Positions 32,618 to 44,199 are shown, numbered from the stretch's first letter. The stretch is 64,000 nucleotides of DNA from Amaurobius ferox (GCA_951213105.1 OX578147.1:121398899-121462898); one strand, 5' to 3'. A program made the numbers and translations. Notes: generated by a model not told the origin, from the letters alone.

Positions 32618-33264
32618 GTTACCGCTAAAGCTCGAAAACCGTTAATGTGCACATTACCTAGTTAATATTCAGTAATATTCAGATTAACTGATTTGCTCCG
32701 TTAACGTGCGGAATCAAGAGTTCCCCCGCATTTTATCTAGGTAATGTGCACATTAACGGCTTCCGTATCGTTGAAGTTCAAAAATTTGTTTCTCTCATTT
32801 CTTTTCCCTACTCCTTCTCCCTCCACTTTTAGTTTGGTTTCGCCAGCGTCTTGTCGTCGCCGGTTGTCTTTATTTCTCATAATTTACGTCGGCTGCCAGT
32901 GCGTAGCATAGCTAATTCTGTTTTCAAATTCGTTTCTGCCTGTTAGCGCGCGAATTTGTGTTCTTTCTATTATAGTTTTTTATTTGGTTGATGATTGATT
33001 CTATCAACTAATTTGTTGATTGTTTGATTCTATTAACTTGATTCTTTAGAAACTTAGAAACGTTGCTGTTGTTCTAGCAAAGATCTTATTTTCACTTTAA
33101 AGAATGCCTTATAGGTAATGTGCAGATTATCTAGGTAATTTGCAGATTACCTAGGTAACTTGAGAAATGAAAAAAAATTCGGCACTTTAACGAATCACCC
33201 CATTTAATCTGCACATTACCTAGATAATCTGTAGAATAACTAATTTCTGCACTTTAGCGGTAAC
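32618..33264. mobile_element. TIR element with nested palindromes
   Basis: Termini GTTACCGCTAAAG and CTTTAGCGGTAAC are exact inverses of 13 nt. Just inside the left end, CCGTTAATGTGCACATTACC (32639) is repeated in inverse at 32737-32761. The right end carries several GTAATGTGCAGATTA / TAATCTGCACATTACCTAG inversions. Flanks GATTAT and AATTAT may be a 6-bp target duplication with one change. 647 bp, no coding frame. Superfamily not recognised. Confidence 0.62.
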
Positions 33265-33399
33265 AATTATAAAAAAAAGAAAGAGAAACTGAATTTGAAT
33301 ATGTAGGGAATATCATGTGCTGCCCACATTAGATATTTTATCCTACCAAATGCCTCCCTTTTTGTGCATTTACATATTACAACAAAGCATTTTTTAGGT

Positions 33400-33870
33400 T
33401 CTTGCATACTTCTATGTTTTTACTTGCTTATACACAAAACTACCCTCATCTTTACGCCCTTTTTCCAGAGCTGTATCGAACGAAAAAATATAATAAGCCA
33501 TTAAAATGCGTTTATTTCTAATACTTCCGAAAACTTTTTTACTTCTCCATATATTTCTATTCCGTTCCAGGGGTACTTTATCTACGTTTTGGTGCTTTCT
33601 CCCATCGCGTCATGAAAGGGGCTTTTTATGTAAGACGCCATTTATATTAATTTTTATTTCTAATGACGCAAATGCATCGAATTGCAGTAGGATTTCGAAA
33701 TTTTGTTTGCGTATAGAATTTTTTTTGAACAGTTATTTTTTGGAAGTTCAAACCGAGATTTTTCTCACAGCATTTGAAACAAGCACAAGAAATTTAGATT
33801 TAGGAAGCAGCCTTCTTATAGGGTGGCATGTGGTGTGTGGATTTCATTTACAGAGGTATTAAGTATATTT
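33400..33870 (+). repeat. Dispersed repeat family F, copy 1
   Basis: Shares AAAAACTTTTTTACTTCTCC, CCAGGGGTACTTTATCTACG, TTTTGGTGCTTT, AAAGGGGCTTTTT and AATGACGCAAATGCAT with copies 2 and 3. The 118-codon frame here is hydrophobic and lies on the repeat; it is not a recognised protein. Confidence 0.6.
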
Positions 33871-34261
33871 ATAGTCTGTTGTGTATATTAATAATATTTT
33901 CGTATATTTATAATAATACTAAGTGATATTCCAGAATATATTAAATAATATAAAAAATATACTTAAAAATAGACTAAAAATATACTATATATATATATAA
34001 TATGAAAATACTGTGAAATATAATATTATAAAATCATCAGAAATCACACTTAAAAGGCGCAAAGCTGCACTAAAAAGAGGATTAAAAATATTTTCAAAAA
34101 GAAAAGAGGTATGGATGGAAACAATATACCAAAAGATGGCCGGGGGGAGTTGTGACCCCCTCACCCCGGTTAAGCATGCTTTGCGTCGCGACAACACTCC
34201 CGGAGAGCCGGTATATTGCAAAATAGAATACGGATGTATCAAATTGTAAGATGTTTACATC
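33871..34261. other. No gene; short GC-rich patch
   Basis: Mostly AT-rich. 34137-34205 is GC-rich (GGCCGGGGGGAGTTG, ACCCCCTCACCCCGG, AACACTCCCGGAGAGCCGG) with self-complementary G and C runs, but no promoter box or element end is recognisable. Confidence 0.35.
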
Positions 34262-34908
34262 TTACAATTTGACGCAAATAGACAAATAGACATTTCTTAT
34301 GTAACGCAAATAGACATTTCGTATGTAACTTATCATTAGAAAACGATTGACATAAATTTTAGAACGCTAACATGAACCGTTCTCGAGATATTGCACATTT
34401 TTCAAAAAAATTATCAAAAGGTTATATAAAATAAAAAAAAATATATTTCCTATTGAGAAACATGTTCACTTTTCATATGTAATACCATGCGATAAATTTG
34501 GTGACATCATTCTCGCGGATCTAGCTCGTTCCATTCATGAAAAAAGATACTTTTGAGTAGTACTTTTGTATTTGAACGCCAATAGTCATTTATGTGCTGT
34601 AAGAATAACTTATTTCATCGTCCATAAAGCTTGGCGAGATTTTGGCGACGAATTTGGAATGTCGCCAACTTGGCGACTTTTCTAAATGTTGCTAAATTAA
34701 CGAAAACCTCGCCAAATTGATAAAAATGACGCTAAATCAATGACGACTCATTGATCATGACGACATGGAAAATGACGACTCATTGACGAAAATTCAATAT
34801 CTTGGAAAGAATATAAATAACTACTATAAAAATTATCTATTTTTTTACTGTAAAAGTAGTAAATTCATTGCATTATATAAGGAAAGTCATGTGCTGCCCA
34901 CATCAGAT
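34262..34908 (+). mobile_element. Family A element, copy 5, 5' truncated
   Basis: Begins inside the element at CAAATAGACATTTC (that motif is duplicated locally) and continues collinearly through the GTCGCCAACTTGGCG cluster to GGAAAGTCATGTGCTGCCC, then ACATCAGAT. A second short A-like 3' end follows at 34915-34975. Confidence 0.72.
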
Positions 34909-34979
34909 TATTTTTGACTGTGTAAAGAGTAAATTCTTTGCATTATATAAGGAATGTCATGTGTTGCTTACATCCGATA

Positions 34980-35385
34980 TTTTGGGTTGTTGGATAGTTT
35001 TAAGCTTTATCTTGCTTAAACAAAACTACCCAAATCTTAACGCCTCCATTTCTCAGATTCATATCGAACGGAAAAAATATAACAAGCCATTAAAAGACAT
35101 TTATTGCTAATGCTTTCAAAAACTTTTTGCTTCTCTGCAATTCTGTTCTATTTCAGGGATATTTTATTTACGTTTTGGTGCTTTTGTCAGATCGTGTCTC
35201 GAAAGGGGCTTTTTCTGCAAAACGTCATTTATATCAATTTTTATTTCTAATGACGCAAATGCATGGAATTGCAGGATGGATGCCTTCTGGACGTTTTTTC
35301 GGATTTTTGCGCTATTTATGTGCGCAGAAATCTGTTATAAAACAGTTATTTCCTTTACTTACAGGAAATAATTGTGACTGTCAAA
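34980..35385 (+). repeat. Dispersed repeat family F, copy 2
   Basis: Collinear with copy 1: TTGCTTCTCTGCAATTCTG, TTTCAGGGATATTTTATTTA, CGTTTTGGTGCTTTTG, AAAGGGGCTTTTTCTG, AATGACGCAAATGCATGG. The 121-codon frame over it is not recognisable. Confidence 0.6.
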
Positions 35386-35390
35386 TTGTG

Positions 35391-35780
35391 ACTTTGCGCA
35401 CAACTTTTAAAGCAAGCACAACGGGAATTACTACGCGGATCTGCCTGTCTAACGCAGATAGATACGAACTTAAAGAAATGCCTGTTTTATAAAAGTTATT
35501 TCTTTTAAGTTCAGATTATGACTTTGCGCACAACATTTAAAGAAAGCACAACGGGAATTACTACGCGTATCTGTCTGTCTAACGCAGATAGATACGAACT
35601 TAAAGAAATGCCTGTTTTATAAAAGTTATTTCTTTTAAGTTCAGATTATGACTTTGCGCACAACATTTAAAGATAGCACAACGGGAATTACTACGCGGAT
35701 CTGTCTGTCTAACGCAGATAGATACGAACTTAAAAGAAAAAACTTTTATAAAATAGATATTTCTTTTAAGTTCAAACTGT
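35391..35780 (+). repeat. 130-bp tandem array, three units
   Basis: ACTTTGCGCACAAC starts at 35391, 35521 and 35651, exactly 130 bp apart. Units contain AGCACAACGGGAATTACTAC, GTCTGTCTAACGCAGATAG and ATACGAACTTAAAGAAATGC. The second and third units are almost identical; the last degenerates near 35760. Confidence 0.88.
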
Positions 35781-35799
35781 GACTTAAACAATTGAACCT

Positions 35800-36189
35800 A
35801 TATATATATTATATGAACTTCCAATGAATGATTACAGATAAATTGTAATATATTTAACCATAACTTAAAATATAAGATAGCCACTTATGAATCTAAATTT
35901 AAATACTGACCTAACGATTTCTAATTAGGGAAAAGTAAAACGGTGCATATTTGCCAAATTACATGGTAATTCAAGATTAATAAAGAATTAAAGTAGTTTA
36001 TAAAAATACAAAGATATTTTAGAGATAATTTGTAACACACATGAAACATTATCCAATAAATACGAGTACAATGAGCCAAAATTAAAACAAAATTGAAACA
36101 ATTCCTTTCATCTAGTACTTCGCAAAAAGAAAGGTCAGGGAAGTAAGCACTACGACGTCTCAAAACTTGAAAAATAGAGGTATAACTAT
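35800..36189. other. No gene recognised
   Basis: AT-rich with a short (TA)n near 35800-35812. Nothing else is evident. Confidence 0.45.
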
Positions 36190-36480
36190 TATGGGGAGAA
36201 CAAATCTATATCAATGCAATTATGCATTCATCATACTATGAATAATCAACGAATATCAATGGTGATAATTCGAAAATAGAAAAACTGAAAATGAAAAACA
36301 GAAAATAACGAAGCATTTAAGCCTAACTTATGGAAAAGCTATAGGCTAAAATGAAGATCATTATGCAATAAATTCTTCCTCAGGGTCCAGCATCTATCGG
36401 TAATGACCAAGAAAATAAGCTAGTTTCTGAATAAGGAGATATATATTTTCTATAAACTCCATATACTGGCCCAACTAGCT
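36190..36480 (+). repeat. Dispersed repeat family L, copy 2
   Basis: Matches 5590-5850: AATCAACGAATATCAATGG, GAAAATAGAAAAACTG, CTCAGGGTCCAGCATCTATC, AATGACCAAGAAAATAAGC. Non-coding. Confidence 0.55.
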
Positions 36481-36717
36481 TAAAGATTGAAAAATAAAAA
36501 TAAATTGTACCTGAGAAAAATCTACACGTGTTGTCTATTAAAGCGATAAATAACGAGTCTACAGTTGCCATTCGCAGGAGGTAAAAGTGGAGATCAACTG
36601 TTGCCAATCGTGAGATATAAATAACAGTATTGCAAATAAGTATAACATGTTATTATAAATTCGACTGTAAAAGCTACTTAAATAAGGGTTTGAAAAATAG
36701 TGAATGCACGGAATATA

Positions 36718-37278
36718 CAAGGTAGGATCAAAAAGTTCGGAGACTGTGCTGATATCACCAACCCTGATTGGAGGAGAGGGAAACTATTTTACCGTGGCGT
36801 AGAGGCACATGTGATGCGAGATGTGAAAAGGAAGAAGCTAGTCCGCAGTGCAGGGGTTTTCCAGACAATGCGTGTCAGTGAACTGTAGTCGTTCGCGTTC
36901 GTCGAAAACGGAAATGGCGTTTGAAGAACAACGTGCGAATATTAAATTCTGCCAGCGTTTGGGGAAATCGCCGACAGAAACATTGCACCTCGTGTCAGTG
37001 AACTGTAGTCGTTCGCGTTCGTCGAAAACGGAAATGGCGTTTGAAGAACAACGTGCAAATATTAAATTCTGCCAGCGTTTCGGGAAATCGCCGACAGTCG
37101 GTGAACGACTACAGTTCACTGACACGCATTGTCTGGAAAACCCTGCACTGCGGACCTGCTTCTTCCTTTTCACATCTCGCGTAACATATGACTCTACGCC
37201 ACGGTAAAATAGTTACCCTCTTCTCCAATCAGGTTTGGAGATATCAGCACAGTCTCCGAACGTTTTGATCCTACCTTG
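36718..37278. mobile_element. Mariner-derived MITE with long TIRs
   Basis: Termini CAAGGTAGGATCAAAA and its inverse ending GATCCTACCTTG, with TA at 36716-36717 and 37279-37280. The inverted repeats are about 180 bp and over 90 percent alike by eye. The centre holds two direct 120-bp units (36871 and 36991), each encoding the first residues of a mariner transposase. 561 bp in total. Confidence 0.85.
36871..37104 (+). pseudogene. Duplicated N-terminal stub of a mariner transposase
   Basis: Each of two tandem units has an ATG (36914 and 37034) followed by MAFEEQRANIKFCQRLGKSP (second copy FGKSP). This is the first helix of the N-terminal HTH domain of Mos1/SETMAR-type mariner transposases. The frame runs out after about 25 residues in both. 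The catalytic domain is deleted entirely. The second stub runs directly into the right terminal inverted repeat. Confidence 0.75.
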
Positions 37279-37499
37279 TATATATATATATATAATAACG
37301 TCGTAAACAAAACTTTAAAACTTGATTTTCATCACTAAAAATATCGAGATCGAGAAAAAAGAAATCGGAGAAAGTTGAAGTATTTTAATATGTAAAAATC
37401 TAAAATTATTGATTTGGGTCATATTTCAACGTAAGAAGTAAATGTCTCCATAAATTAACTACATAAATGTCTTTTTTCTATGAAACTATCTTAGATCTC

Positions 37500-37890
37500 T
37501 GATGTTCTAAACCGTAAAGTAATGTAATAAAGCATTAAAATACATTTATTGCCTCCTTAGCTATGAATTCATATTTCACTATATTTATTGATTATTTCAA
37601 AAACATTTTGCTCTGTCGTAATATATTTTCCTTTACAGGGATATTTTATTTATGCTTTAGTATTTCGTTGCATCGCTGGGAAGAGTGTTTTTCTACAAAA
37701 GCCATTTATAATATTTTTTTCCTAATGGCACAGATTCATGCTTGGAATTGCAGTCTAGATGCTTTTCAAACGTTTTATCAACTTTTTTTTTTTTCTGACT
37801 TTTGGACTTTTTATGTGCATAAAATTCTTTAAGAGGGTTATTTTTGCCTGTTTGTTTTGCAGCTTATTTTCAGTGCCTCAGCATATTTTT
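37500..37890 (+). repeat. Dispersed repeat family F, copy 3
   Basis: Shares TTTACAGGGATATTTTATTT, AAAAGCCATTTATAAT and GAATTGCAGTCTAGATGC segments in the order of copies 1 and 2. It is more diverged. The 89-codon frame is not a recognised protein. Confidence 0.5.
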
Positions 37891-37900
37891 TTTTCTTTTA

Positions 37901-38050
37901 CTTTCTTTACAATACATGGGAATGTATAGGGAAAGTATTGGAATCATGTCGAAAATAGCAACTCCAGTTTTCGGCTGATATACACGTTACGAGCATTCTA
38001 GAACCCGAAAAAACTATTTTTAGCATGACGTCTATGTGTTTGTATGATAT
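37901..38050 (+). mobile_element. Family B 5' fragment
   Basis: ACTTTCTTTACAATACATGG with arm AATGTATAGGGAAAGT, then GGAATCATGTCGAAAAT, up to TTTTTAGCATGACGTCTATG. It stops where a CT/TG microsatellite begins. Confidence 0.7.
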
Positions 38051-38064
38051 ATGTCTATCTGTGC

Positions 38065-38197
38065 TCTCCTACTCTCTCTCTCTCTGTCCGTCTGTCCATT
38101 TCTCTCTCTCTCTCTCTGTCCGTCTGTCCATTTCTCTCTCTCTCTCTGTCCGTCTGTCCATTTCTCTCTCTCTCTCTCTGTCGCCCTTTCTCTCTCT

Positions 38198-38228
<31 letters not shown>
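38065..38228. repeat. (CT)n/TCTGTCCG minisatellite and (TG)n
   Basis: CTCTCTCTGTCCGTCTGTCC followed by ATTT recurs about three times at 26-30 bp spacing and passes into (GT)n to 38228. The open frames over it are simple-repeat artefacts. Confidence 0.9.
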
Positions 38229-38249
38229 CGACCAGTGTATATAAAAGTC

Positions 38250-39598
38250 AAAATTTGAATAGACTCTTTTAAGTAAAATATCTACTGAAAAGCGTAAGCA
38301 GGAACACTGTATAGTAAAACACCACCTAAATGGCCCATTAATTTCACCAAATAACTGATGCTATTTCCAAAACATTAACGAAAGTCATTTCACAAAACAG
38401 CCGCTAATATTTTCAAAACATTGACAAAAATCACAGTTCAATGTAGCGCATATCTAATCATCTGCTCTCCAAATGAGTAATGATTCCATTTATAAACTCT
38501 CTCTGTAGAAACTTCTAGAAATATCTCATATCTCGTAGAATAATCGTTATTTCAACGTACTTCTCGAACATTCGGAAAGTCGCTATCTGTTGCCAAATTA
38601 ACGATATATCACCAAATCTGGCAACCCTTTCTTCGAAATTTGTATTTCTCCAATTCTAGAATCAAATCATGGGAAAAGGATGCATGCACGAGTGTTTTCT
38701 CCGTCTCATCCTCAAAAGAGACGAATGTGCGAAGGGGAAAAATGTACTCCAGAGGATTTTACAAGTTCGTAACAATATAAAAGATCATATTTTTCATCTT
38801 TGATTTGCATTGCCATTGATGAAGGACGTTATGATATCTGATAGCGCAGTGTCCTGATTATAATTTATTTGAAAGTCTTAAATGCTGTAATATTACAAAT
38901 ACTTTTTACTGTAAATATAGTTGTTACTGTTTATAATCTTCTTTGATGTAAGACATTTATAATCTGACATGCCACGTGGAGGCATATTCTTTTCTCTTGT
39001 TATGTAATATCGTGCGAAACTGCCATGAATTAAAAACATAGGATTCTGAATATTTGCTAAACAAACATATGAAATTCCATAAAAATGTATATGTAAACTG
39101 AATAAAATATATTCTTTAAATTTGAATATAAAATCCGCGTTATTTAGCCTAATAACTTTTCATTTTAAAAATCCAGTTTCCATTCGGCAAGCGCTCGGGT
39201 TTGTGAAATTTCAGTGAAACATAATTGTTTATATTTTTAAATGAATACTTAATTTAATTAGGAAATATTTAGTCAATGCTTTTTGAAATTGAGTTTTCAG
39301 TTTCCGTGTCGAACATTAGCGGGGGATATTTATTCTGAACTTAATTGCATTTTGAAATTGAAAACACACTTTCCATTTTGAAGGCTAGCGGGTGTTTAGT
39401 TCAAATTTAATTGCTTTTTGGAATTGGAAACTCAAAGCACTAGTTAGTTGTCACCCACTATTGATTGCCATTTTCGGTATTGAATCTGTAGAGTCGGAAA
39501 AATTGGAACGTGTAAATATATTTTGTATTCGCAAGTTGCACTTGAATTATGCCTACAATTTAGGTAAAAAAGAAATATCTCAATTTAAATATCCATTT
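38250..39598. other. No gene recognised
   Basis: Mostly unique-looking AT-rich sequence. 39170-39450 holds three degenerate TTTTGAAATTG / CATT repeats. 38815-38860 (TTGATGAAGGACG then GATAGCGCAG) resembles a decayed hammerhead-like unit. Confidence 0.4.
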
Positions 39599-39599
39599 T

Positions 39600-40355
39600 A
39601 CTTTCCCTGCAATACATGGTAATGCATAAGGAAAGTATTGGAATCATGCCGAAAATCGCAACTCGAGTTTTCGACGGATCTACATGTTTCGAGACCACTA
39701 GAATACGAAAAAACTATTTTTAACGTGACGTCTGTGTGTGTGTGTGTCTGTGTGTTTGTCTGTGCAATGTATGTATCCACTCTAACTAAAAAACTAATGG
39801 ACCGAATTTCATAAAATTTGGTAGGTAAGTCACTTTGGTGAGATCCTGGTGCTGATTTGTTTTTGGTAGGATTTGTAAAAACAGAACCTGCCTTTTTTTG
39901 CGGAATGGTTCGTAAAAATTCAATTCTACTCTAGCTAAAATACTAATTGACCAAATGTCACAAAATTTGGTAGATAAGTTACTTGTAGGATACTATGGTG
40001 CTGATTAGATTTTGGTACGATTCGGAAAAGAACAACCTGCCTTTTTTTTGCAAAATGGCCTCAAAAATCGTCAAAATCTAAATTAAAAAACTTCGTATGC
40101 TCAAATATATCTATTAAATACTTGTTTTATACGTAATTTTTAACGAAAAAAAGAATAAGATCAACCCCATTACACTAGGACTAGTTGTTCTCGAGATATT
40201 TTAGTTTTTTCTTATTTTCTCTAAGCCACCTTTGAAAATAAGTCCAATTACCAAATGAGAACGAAAATTGAATTAAAAATGAATTAAATTTAATTAAAAT
40301 AAAGAGAACGTGGATATAAGTCTGCAGGGAAAGTCATGTGCTGCCCACATCAGAT
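39600..40355 (+). mobile_element. Family B element, copy 5, full length
   Basis: ACTTTCCCTGCAATACATGG at the start with arm AATGCATAAGGAAAGT, a (TG)n patch, two TCCACTCTAACTAAAAAAC / TCTACTCTAGCTAAAATAC modules, ATCTCGAGATATT-like element, and the end CTGCAGGGAAAGTCATGTGC then ACATCAGAT. Confidence 0.8.
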
Positions 40356-40379
40356 GTTTTACTTTTTTATATTATATAG

Positions 40380-40428
40380 TATATATGTATAGAATACTGT
40401 ATATAGAATATTTATAGAATATATATAG

Positions 40429-40468
<40 letters not shown>

Positions 40469-41028
40469 TTTTGTAGGAATTGTTTAGTAGGACTTTTCAT
40501 CTATGATTCACATTCATATTCAGTTCTGCATGTTTGGGAAGTTGTATTCTGAATTGCTTGTCCAGTCTCCAGCTTAGACTCACTGGACGGGTCTGGGAGT
40601 ATTTCCGTGAACGTTCGTACTGCCTCCCTGGTAGAATTTCGACTTGTTCATTCCGGTGCTTCTAGATTAAGTTGTTGAGGTTGATCGTGTATACACGTGG
40701 TAGAAGAGGAATGGTTCATGCCGCATGGTAATACAATTTTCTTAATGTATCCTTTTTTCATTTTTTGATGCCTGTAGTCTGAGTTTAAGCATTTATAGTA
40801 ATGTACTATTTCTTAATCTGAAACAGGCATTTGTTTGGGTTAATTAGAATTAAATACTCAGACCTGAAGATGAATTTAATTCTGATTAATCATCGAATTT
40901 GGGAAGGTTCTGTTCTTTTCTCTTATCGGCATTATGGCCGTGAATTTGCTTCTATGGTGATGTTAATATTACTTGAACTGTATTTTTATTTTTTTTATTT
41001 TTACATAATTCGTATTATTACATTTCAA

Positions 41029-41060
<32 letters not shown>

Positions 41061-41067
41061 TAATATA

Positions 41068-41115
<48 letters not shown>

Positions 41116-41155
41116 TAATATAATTAATATATATATATATATATATATTAAGTAC
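40380..41155. other. (TA)n tracts and unclassified spacer
   Basis: TATA-rich tracts at 40375-40466 and 41028-41150 enclose a GC-richer spacer (40500-40760: CCTCCCTGGTAGAATTTCG, GAAGAGGAATGG). The spacer has a short match to 14.08 kb. No gene is evident. Confidence 0.55.
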
Positions 41156-41690
41156 TATATATAGAATATAGTATAGTACAGAGAAAGTATTGTTTACACG
41201 AACATTTTCGATTCAATTTGTCAATATATAGTTTTGGACCTCCTGAGCAGGTTTTGACTATTTTGAGAGTGATGTCCGTCTATCTGTCTGTCATCTGTTT
41301 GCGATCAATATCTTGAATACACGATAGCTGCCACAAATATTATGTTTACGAAACTTTATATCTTGCTTTATTATCGAAAAATCTAGAACTGGATGTAATA
41401 TTTTGGAATTCGAACGAAAACTTCGAAATTGATTCAAAATTTCAAATTTTCTTAACATGGCTGCATTGGATAAAATTTGATATAATTATGCATAAAATGG
41501 GTTATTCTTATTTCTGGATCAATGTTTACGAAACTGAACAGTTTCAATCATTATAGTAAAAATAACCGCGATATAATTTTTGTGTTCATGACGTTATTAA
41601 CCGTCTCGGAGAGGGGGGGCGGATTTATTGCCAAAATTGGTATCATTTCAAAGATTTTTTTCACGCTCTTTAAAATGACTTCTACGCAAA
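41146..41690 (+). mobile_element. Family D element, copy 1
   Basis: Starts in AGTACTATATATAG with GAGAAAGTATTG. It then carries TTTTCGATTCAATTTGTC, GACCTCCTGAGCAGGTTTTG, GATGTCCGTCTATCTGTCTG, ACGATAGCTGCC and TTTACGAAACTTTATATC. Collinear with 60895-61480. Confidence 0.6.
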
Positions 41691-41944
41691 CCGTTTAACT
41701 ATGGAAATGCCGTAATGGCAGCAGAAGCATTGTTTCCTTGATAGAGGAGTTTAACAAGTAACGGTAGGGCTGTTTGGTAAGGTGAGCTTTATCACCCTCC
41801 GCTAATCGAGGATTTGTAAAAAAAAAAAGACTTTGTGACTCCTTTTGTAGGTGGCGATTGTAAGATATACTTCCAAATATGCAAATTACGAGGACAGTAA
41901 CGCCAGATTTCATCCTTTAGTGGTCAAAATTTGAACTATATTTT

Positions 41945-43263
41945 ACTTTCCTTATATGCATAGTGTGATGTATATAAGCAAAGTATTGTGACGGGGTCGA
42001 AAAATTCGAATGCGTTTTCGACGGGAAAGTAGGTTTCAAGCATCCCTGAATACGAATCAAACGTTTTTGAGATGATGTTTCTGTGTGTGTGTCAGTGAGT
42101 CTGTGAAGACAACATCTCACAAACGAATGGAGCGATTCGAACGAAATTTGGTACAAAAATTATAATCCGTAAGTACTGGAAGTCTATTGTTCTTATGCGC
42201 AATCGAACGTTCAGAATCCCCCTAAATTTTCGAGTGAAATTTAAAAGAATATCAAAACCATTATTAAAGTTACGTAAATCATTTTTTAAGTAATTTTTCA
42301 CACGAAAACGATTGACATAAATTTTAGAACGCTAGTATGAACCGTTCTCAAGATATTGCACATTTAAACAAAAATTATCAAAATATCATATAAAAAAAAA
42401 AAATTAACTATTGTGAAATATGTTCACTTTTCATAAGTAATATCATGCGATAAATTGGGTGACATCCTTCTTGTGAATCTAGCTCGTTTTTTCATGAAAC
42501 AAGTTATTTTGGGTAATACTTTTGATTTTGGACGCCAATAGTTATTTACTTTTAAGAATAACTTATTTCTCCGTCCATAACGCTTGGCGACATTTTGGTG
42601 GAATGTCACCAACTTGGCGACCTTTTTAAATGTTGCCAATTTAACGAAAATGTCGCCAAATTGATAAAAATGACGCGATAAAAATCAACGAAATGATGGC
42701 TGATTACACAAATATACATTTTTTGTGTAATTTTTCCTTTTAAAACGATTGACATAGAATTTAAAATGCTAGCATGAACCGTTTTCGAGATATTAACACA
42801 TTTTTCAAATAAATGTATCAAAAAATTCCATAAATTAAAAAAAATTTTAACTGTTGAGAAATATGTTCACTTTTTATATATAATACCATGCGATAAATGT
42901 GGTGACATCATTTTTGTGGATCTAGCTCGTTCCATTCATGAGAAAATATACTTCGAGTAATACTTTTGTATTTGAACGCCAATAGTCATTTATCTGCTAT
43001 AAGAATAACTTATTTCTTCCTCCATACGCCGCTTGGCGAGATTTGGCGGAATGTCGCACTTTTTAAAAATTGCCAAATTAATGAAAGCGTCGTCAAATGG
43101 ATAAAAATGGCTCTAAATCAATGAAAATGACGACTAATTTGCGAAAATTCAATATCTTGAAAAGAATATAAGTATCTACTATAAGAATAACCTATTTTTT
43201 TACTATAAAAGTAGTAAATTCATTCCGTTATATAAGGAAAGTCATGTGCTGTGCATATCGGAT
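41945..43263 (+). mobile_element. Family A element, copy 6, internally duplicated
   Basis: Full 5' hairpin (ACTTTCCTTATATGC) and 3' end (GGAAAGTCATGTGCTGTGC). It is 1.32 kb instead of about 0.92 kb because the inner section from the AAAACGATTGACATA motif to the CGCCAA cluster occurs twice (from about 42300 and about 42740). It may be a recombinant of two A copies. Confidence 0.72.
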
Positions 43264-43384
43264 TTTTTCTCTCAGAAATCAAAACCGAATACATAGAAAA
43301 GTGTGTATACGAAATTTAGTTGAGAGTAACCCAATAGTTTTTCCCACGGAGAGGACTAAACACCTGTTTAATTTAAATCCCCCT

Positions 43385-43970
43385 GTGAAATCTTAATAAT
43401 AAAGGACATAATAAAGGATGTGTGTGTTTATGTCGGATGAAGCGGGAAAATCTAAACGTCGTACGCCAATGAAATTTGGTACATAGGGACTTCAGGTCCC
43501 GAGACGATGTAGCTCGGCGAATCGGTTCCTTAGCGATCGAAAACATTATCGCAGAGTTTCTATCTTTACACTATCTGAAAAATTAATGAACGTTTTCTCA
43601 AACGACGTTCAAACCGAATCCATAGAAGAATTTCTTCATATTTTATTTTTTTTTCAGAATACATAGCAATTTTTATTTTTAAGTTATCTGATATATATAT
43701 CGTCGTATACGAAATACAAAGATGAGGACAGTTCTATAGTTTGGTAAGAAGTTGCTGCATATCTTCGTATTCTAAAAAAAAAAATATTTTTTGTAATCAA
43801 TAAATTATTTACATTTCAGTCAAAATTGAAAAACAAAAATTGAATTAAAAAAGCAAATTTAGTGTTATTTGGTGCAATTAAACTCATTCTAATGAATTAT
43901 TAAAGGAATAAGGAAATATGAATTTGAGTCTGCAGGGAAAGTCATGTGCTGCCAACATCAGATTTTTTAT
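43385..43970 (+). repeat. Family E, copy 1, fused to a B-type 3' end
   Basis: ACATAATAAAGGATGTGTGT, AAATCTAAACGTCGTACGCC, AATGAAATTTGGTACATAGG and AGCTCGGCGAATCGGTTCC define E. From about 43800 the sequence is the 3' end of family B (CTGCAGGGAAAGTCATGTGC, then AACATCAGAT), so E joined B or the two families share this end. Confidence 0.55.
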
Positions 43971-44199
43971 GTTTGTGTGGTTGCTGTAACTGGATTTCAT
44001 CTGTAGTTGCCACGTAAATTGAATAAATAAATAAATAGATGTCAAGTTCTATGATTATAAGAAATTATCAATTTCATATTGAATTTGCAATTCACAATAA
44101 TAATATTTAGCGAAAAGATGTTTTATTCTGAATGGAATATTATGTATGATTCAAATCAGATATGATTCATTCATTGAATAATTCCTTTATTTGTTCAAC

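Larger units (their letters stand above)
31683..33334 (+). mobile_element. Family B element, copy 3, split by two nested elements
   Basis: 5' end ACTTGCCCTACAATGCAT with arm ATGTATAGGGAAAGT at 31683. 3' end GTAGGGAATATCATGTGC, then ACATTAGAT at 33334. Continuity is broken between about 32280 and 33280, where a LINE-like tail and a TIR element lie. B sequence on either side is collinear with the B-like end at 43800-43965. Confidence 0.68.

Noticed and set aside
33506..33862. 118-codon hydrophobic frame, and 121 codons at 35127-35492
   Set aside because: Both lie on family F repeats, their sequences do not correspond to each other as homologous proteins would, and no domain is visible.
36838..37207. 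Frames of 111 and 119 codons on both strands
   Set aside because: They read through inverted repeats of the mariner MITE. Only the 25-residue HTH stubs are meaningful.
38025..38272. Overlapping frames rich in S, L, C and V
   Set aside because: Translation of CT/TG simple repeats.
38813..38862. TTGATGAAGGACG with GATAGCGCAG, a possible further hammerhead-like unit
   Set aside because: Both core motifs are mutated and stem II does not pair well. At best a decayed copy.
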